Below are positions 14,276-16,394 of a stretch of 16,394 nucleotides of DNA, in pieces (position 1 is the stretch's first letter; every line of letters starts with the position of its first letter). The translations under genes and the position numbers were made by a program. This DNA is from JBQCEE01 sp051960575. GTDB taxonomy: Bacteria > Actinomycetota > Actinomycetes > Mycobacteriales > Jatrophihabitantaceae. Location: assembly GCF_051960575.1 (NCBI RefSeq), contig NZ_JBQCEE010000272.1, positions 1 through 16,394 of the forward strand. The letters run 5' to 3'. Below the pieces are notes generated by a model, which was not told where the DNA came from, made no database searches, and saw only the letters and a program-made list of their open reading frames with translations.

Positions 14276-14769
14276 AGGTCGAACGCACGCTGCGGCACGA
14301 ACGGTCCGCCGCCGAGGTGTTCGAGATGGTCTGCACCCCCGCGTTCCAGGAGCAGAAGTGCCGCGACGCCGGTGCCCTGTCCTGGTCGGTGGAGGTCGAG
14401 ACCGACGGCGCCGGCGCGATCGTCCGGACGACCCGCCGCATGCCCACCGACGACTTCCCGGCGCTGCTGCGCAAGTTCGTGCCGAGCGGCGTCAGCTCGA
14501 CCGAGACGATCACCTGGGGCGGCCCGTCGGCCGACGGCGGTCGCATCGCCGAGGTGCACGTCGGCATCCACGGCCTGCCCGCGAAGCTGGTCGGCACCAT
14601 CGAGCTCGTGCCGCACGACGGCGGCACCCGGCTGACCGTCGACGGCGACTTCACCGTCGGCATCCCGCTCGTCGGCCGCAAGGTCGAGGCGGCGAGCGTC
14701 CCGATCATCCTGCGGATCATCGACGCCGAGGTGCAGACGGGCGAGACGTGGGCGGCCGGCGTCCACTGA
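14272..14769 (+). CDS. DUF2505-like (START/SRPBCC-type) protein
   Basis: A 165-residue protein starting at GTG 14272, overlapping the hadB stop (GTGA), with AAGGGA about 8 bases upstream. The N-terminus VERTLRHERSAAEVFEMVCTP and the C-terminal helix PLVGRKVEAASVPIILRIIDAEVQTGETW fit DUF2505, a group in the SRPBCC fold that often binds hydrophobic ligands. No signal peptide or membrane helix is seen. Coupling to hadB suggests a link with acyl metabolism, but the function is unknown. Confidence 0.75.
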   Translation: MKVERTLRHERSAAEVFEMVCTPAFQEQKCRDAGALSWSVEVETDGAGAIVRTTRRMPTDDFPALLRKFVPSGVSSTETITWGGPSADGGRIAEVHVGIHGLPAKLVGTIELVPHDGGTRLTVDGDFTVGIPLVGRKVEAASVPIILRIIDAEVQTGETWAAGVH

Positions 14770-16280
14770 GCACCCGGACGCACCGCCTGGCCGCCGTCGG
14801 CGCGGTGCTCGTCCTCGGCGGCTGCACGTCGGCCGTCGGCGGGCACGGCAGCGCGGCGTCCCGCAGCTCCACGTCGGTGCCGTCGTCGGCGTCGTCGGCG
14901 ACCGCACCGCCGGCAGCGGGCGGCTCGTCGACGCCGGGCTCCGTGCCGCCCTCCGCACCGTCCACCTCGTCCGCCTCGCCGCCTGCGACCGGGACGTCGT
15001 GTTCGACCGACGCGCAGCCCGACCCGCACCGCCCGCGGATGGCGCTGGACTTCCGGGTCGCCGACCACCTGCACACGGTCGACGGCACCGAACGGATCTC
15101 GTTCACGCCCGACCGTCCGATCACCGAGCTGGTCTTCCGGCTCACCGCGAACACGGCGCCGACCGTGGCCGAGGGCAACCGCATCGACGTGCTGTCGGCC
15201 ACCGGCGACCACGGCGCCGGGCGTCCCGCCTTCACCCGGGCCGGGGCGGCGGCGTCCACCCAGGGCGGCCTGCTGCACCTGCCCTACCCGCGCCCGATCG
15301 CGGCGGGCACGACGGTGTCGGCCACGATCACCTTCCGGCTCACCCTGGGCACCGAGTCCTTCGACCGCTTCGGGCGCACCGTGCGGGGCGGGCAGTCCTT
15401 CGCCTGGTTCGGTTCGGGGGAGCCGCTGCTCGCCTGGCAGCGCGGGTTCGGCTGGCACACCGAGGACATGATCAGGTTCACCGCCGAGAGCGCGACGAGC
15501 GAGGCGATGGACCTGTCCCTGCGGGTCGCGGCGCCGGCCCGGTACACGGTGCTCGCGAGCGGCAACCCCACCACGCCGACGACCCAGGGCGCCGACCGCG
15601 TCTGGACGAGCACCCTGTCCGCGGCCCGCGACGTGAGCGTGGCCGTCGGGCCGTTCCAGGTGGGCGACGCCGACGTCGGCGGCGTGCACCTGCGCGTGGG
15701 CGCGTACAGCGCCCGGGTGCGCGACGCGCTGGTGCCGGAGTTCGAGCGGGCGATCCGCGAGCTGACCGCGCGCTACGGCCCGTTCCCGTTCCCGTCGCTC
15801 TCGGTGGCGCGGGTGCCGTCGCAGGGTGGGGGCGTCGAGTACCCGGGCGCGATCCAGATGCTCGACGGCTCGCGCCTGGTCGCCGTGCACGAGACCGCGC
15901 ACCAGTGGTTCTACGCGATGGTCGGCAACTCGCAGGCGCTGCACCCGTACCTGGACGAGGCGTTCGCGCAGTTCTCCGAGCAGCTCGTCGACGGCACGCC
16001 GGAGCCCGCCGAGGTGTTGCAGCAGCCGGGCACCGTCGACCGCTCGACCGAGTCGTACGGCGACAACGTCGACGGCTACTACTTCGTCACCTACGACAAG
16101 GGCGCCGCGGCGCTCGAGGCCGCCCGTCAGGCGGCCGGGCCCGCCGCGTTCGACGCCGCCCTGCGCTGCTACGTCGCGCACAACGCCTGGCGCATCGCCT
16201 CGCCCGCCGACCTGCAGGCCGCGCTCGCCCACCTGCCGGCCGCCATCCGCGTCCTGCGGCAGGCCGGAGCGCTCCCGTGA
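14748..16280 (+). CDS. M1-family zinc metallopeptidase, putative lipoprotein
   Basis: About 510 residues. The N-terminus has a lipoprotein signal (THRLAAVGAVLVLGGC; lipidated Cys26 with the GTG start), then a Ser/Thr/Pro/Ala-rich linker to about residue 90, so it is probably anchored outside the membrane. The catalytic domain has HETAH (381-385) with the third zinc ligand Glu404, exactly HExxH-x18-E. GGGVEYPG near 364 stands for the GxMEN exopeptidase motif, with Val for Met, and YDKG is where the catalytic Tyr lies. The start is uncertain: GTG 14748 overlaps the previous gene by 22 bp, while CTG 14766 would give a 4-bp CTGA overlap and a shorter signal; neither has a clear ribosome-binding site. 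The longer upstream frame is a shadow of the preceding gene. The substrate is unknown. Confidence 0.85.
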   Translation: MGGRRPLSTRTHRLAAVGAVLVLGGCTSAVGGHGSAASRSSTSVPSSASSATAPPAAGGSSTPGSVPPSAPSTSSASPPATGTSCSTDAQPDPHRPRMALDFRVADHLHTVDGTERISFTPDRPITELVFRLTANTAPTVAEGNRIDVLSATGDHGAGRPAFTRAGAAASTQGGLLHLPYPRPIAAGTTVSATITFRLTLGTESFDRFGRTVRGGQSFAWFGSGEPLLAWQRGFGWHTEDMIRFTAESATSEAMDLSLRVAAPARYTVLASGNPTTPTTQGADRVWTSTLSAARDVSVAVGPFQVGDADVGGVHLRVGAYSARVRDALVPEFERAIRELTARYGPFPFPSLSVARVPSQGGGVEYPGAIQMLDGSRLVAVHETAHQWFYAMVGNSQALHPYLDEAFAQFSEQLVDGTPEPAEVLQQPGTVDRSTESYGDNVDGYYFVTYDKGAAALEAARQAAGPAAFDAALRCYVAHNAWRIASPADLQAALAHLPAAIRVLRQAGALP

Positions 16281-16283
16281 CCG

Positions 16284-16304
16284 ACCGCTTGTCCCCCGGC
16301 CCAG
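16284..16304 (+). repeat. Second, truncated copy of the palindromic repeat
   Basis: These 21 bases match the first 21 bases of the 65-bp element at 4375-4395 at 20 positions (T for C at the seventh). It begins 3 bp after the peptidase stop codon. Beyond 16304 the sequence turns into G-runs, so the rest of the element cannot be read. Confidence 0.7.
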
Positions 16305-16394
16305 GGGGGGTGCGGGCCGCGGGCAGCCCCGGGGGGGGGGGGCCGCGCCCCCGGGGTGGGGGTTGGGGGCGGGGGGGGGCCGGGGGGGGGGCCC
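16305..16394. other. Low-complexity G-rich contig end, probably artefact
   Basis: The final 90 bases are mostly runs of 5-12 G with a few C-rich breaks. This is unlike the codon-structured sequence elsewhere. It looks like base-calling or assembly error where the contig ends within a hairpin repeat, and no gene can be supported in it. Confidence 0.7.

Noticed and set aside
14199..16232. 677-residue minus-strand frame opposite the DUF2505-like and peptidase genes
   Set aside because: Low-complexity Arg/Gly sequence without motifs, while the plus strand encodes an intact HExxH-x18-E peptidase.

Overview
The window is a roughly 16.4 kb piece of a high-GC (about 70%) actinobacterial chromosome, probably a whole assembly contig. 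The left edge cuts into a repeat-rich gene and the right edge dissolves into runs of G. Evidence for Actinobacteria is the high-GC codon use, the heme-poor-looking 'Sdh1' type succinate dehydrogenase, an AlkB-rubredoxin fusion, and the tRNA-Thr / tRNA-Met / rpmG / hadA-hadB neighbourhood that is conserved in that phylum. I cannot name the genus.

Layout: (1) 2-2815 (+) is the 3' part of a large secreted RTX-like calcium-binding repeat protein. (2) 6498-2843 (-) is a four-gene alkane hydroxylase operon: AlkB fused to rubredoxin, a small [3Fe-4S]-type ferredoxin, a FAD/NAD(P)H ferredoxin reductase, and a TetR regulator. Its promoter carries two palindromes that look like TetR operators. The reductase gene contains a 65-bp palindromic repeat inserted in frame, and the start of a second copy sits at the right end of the contig. 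(3) 11671-6744 (-) is a succinate dehydrogenase operon (small conserved protein, sdhC, sdhA, sdhB) followed by an Acr1-like fatty acyl-CoA reductase. (4) 11805-12208 (+) is tRNA-Thr(GGT), tRNA-Met(CAT) and rpmG, closed by a strong hairpin. (5) 12375-16280 (+) is a tightly packed run: TetR, a DUF4873-like protein, the HadA and HadB dehydratase subunits, a DUF2505-like protein, and an M1-family metallopeptidase lipoprotein. (6) 16281-16394 is a partial palindromic repeat and probable sequence artefact.

How the genes may work together (inference): AlkB oxidises alkanes to alcohols using electrons from the reductase through ferredoxin and/or the fused rubredoxin. The acyl-CoA reductase could interconvert acyl-CoA and aldehyde, for storage lipid or alkane turnover. 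Succinate dehydrogenase oxidises succinate in the TCA cycle, which is fed by beta-oxidation, and HadAB works in fatty acyl elongation. The centre of the window therefore has a lipid and hydrocarbon theme next to housekeeping translation genes. There is no gene-free stretch over 300 bases; the longest gap (6499-6743, 245 bp) holds the alk promoter/operators and a large inverted repeat.
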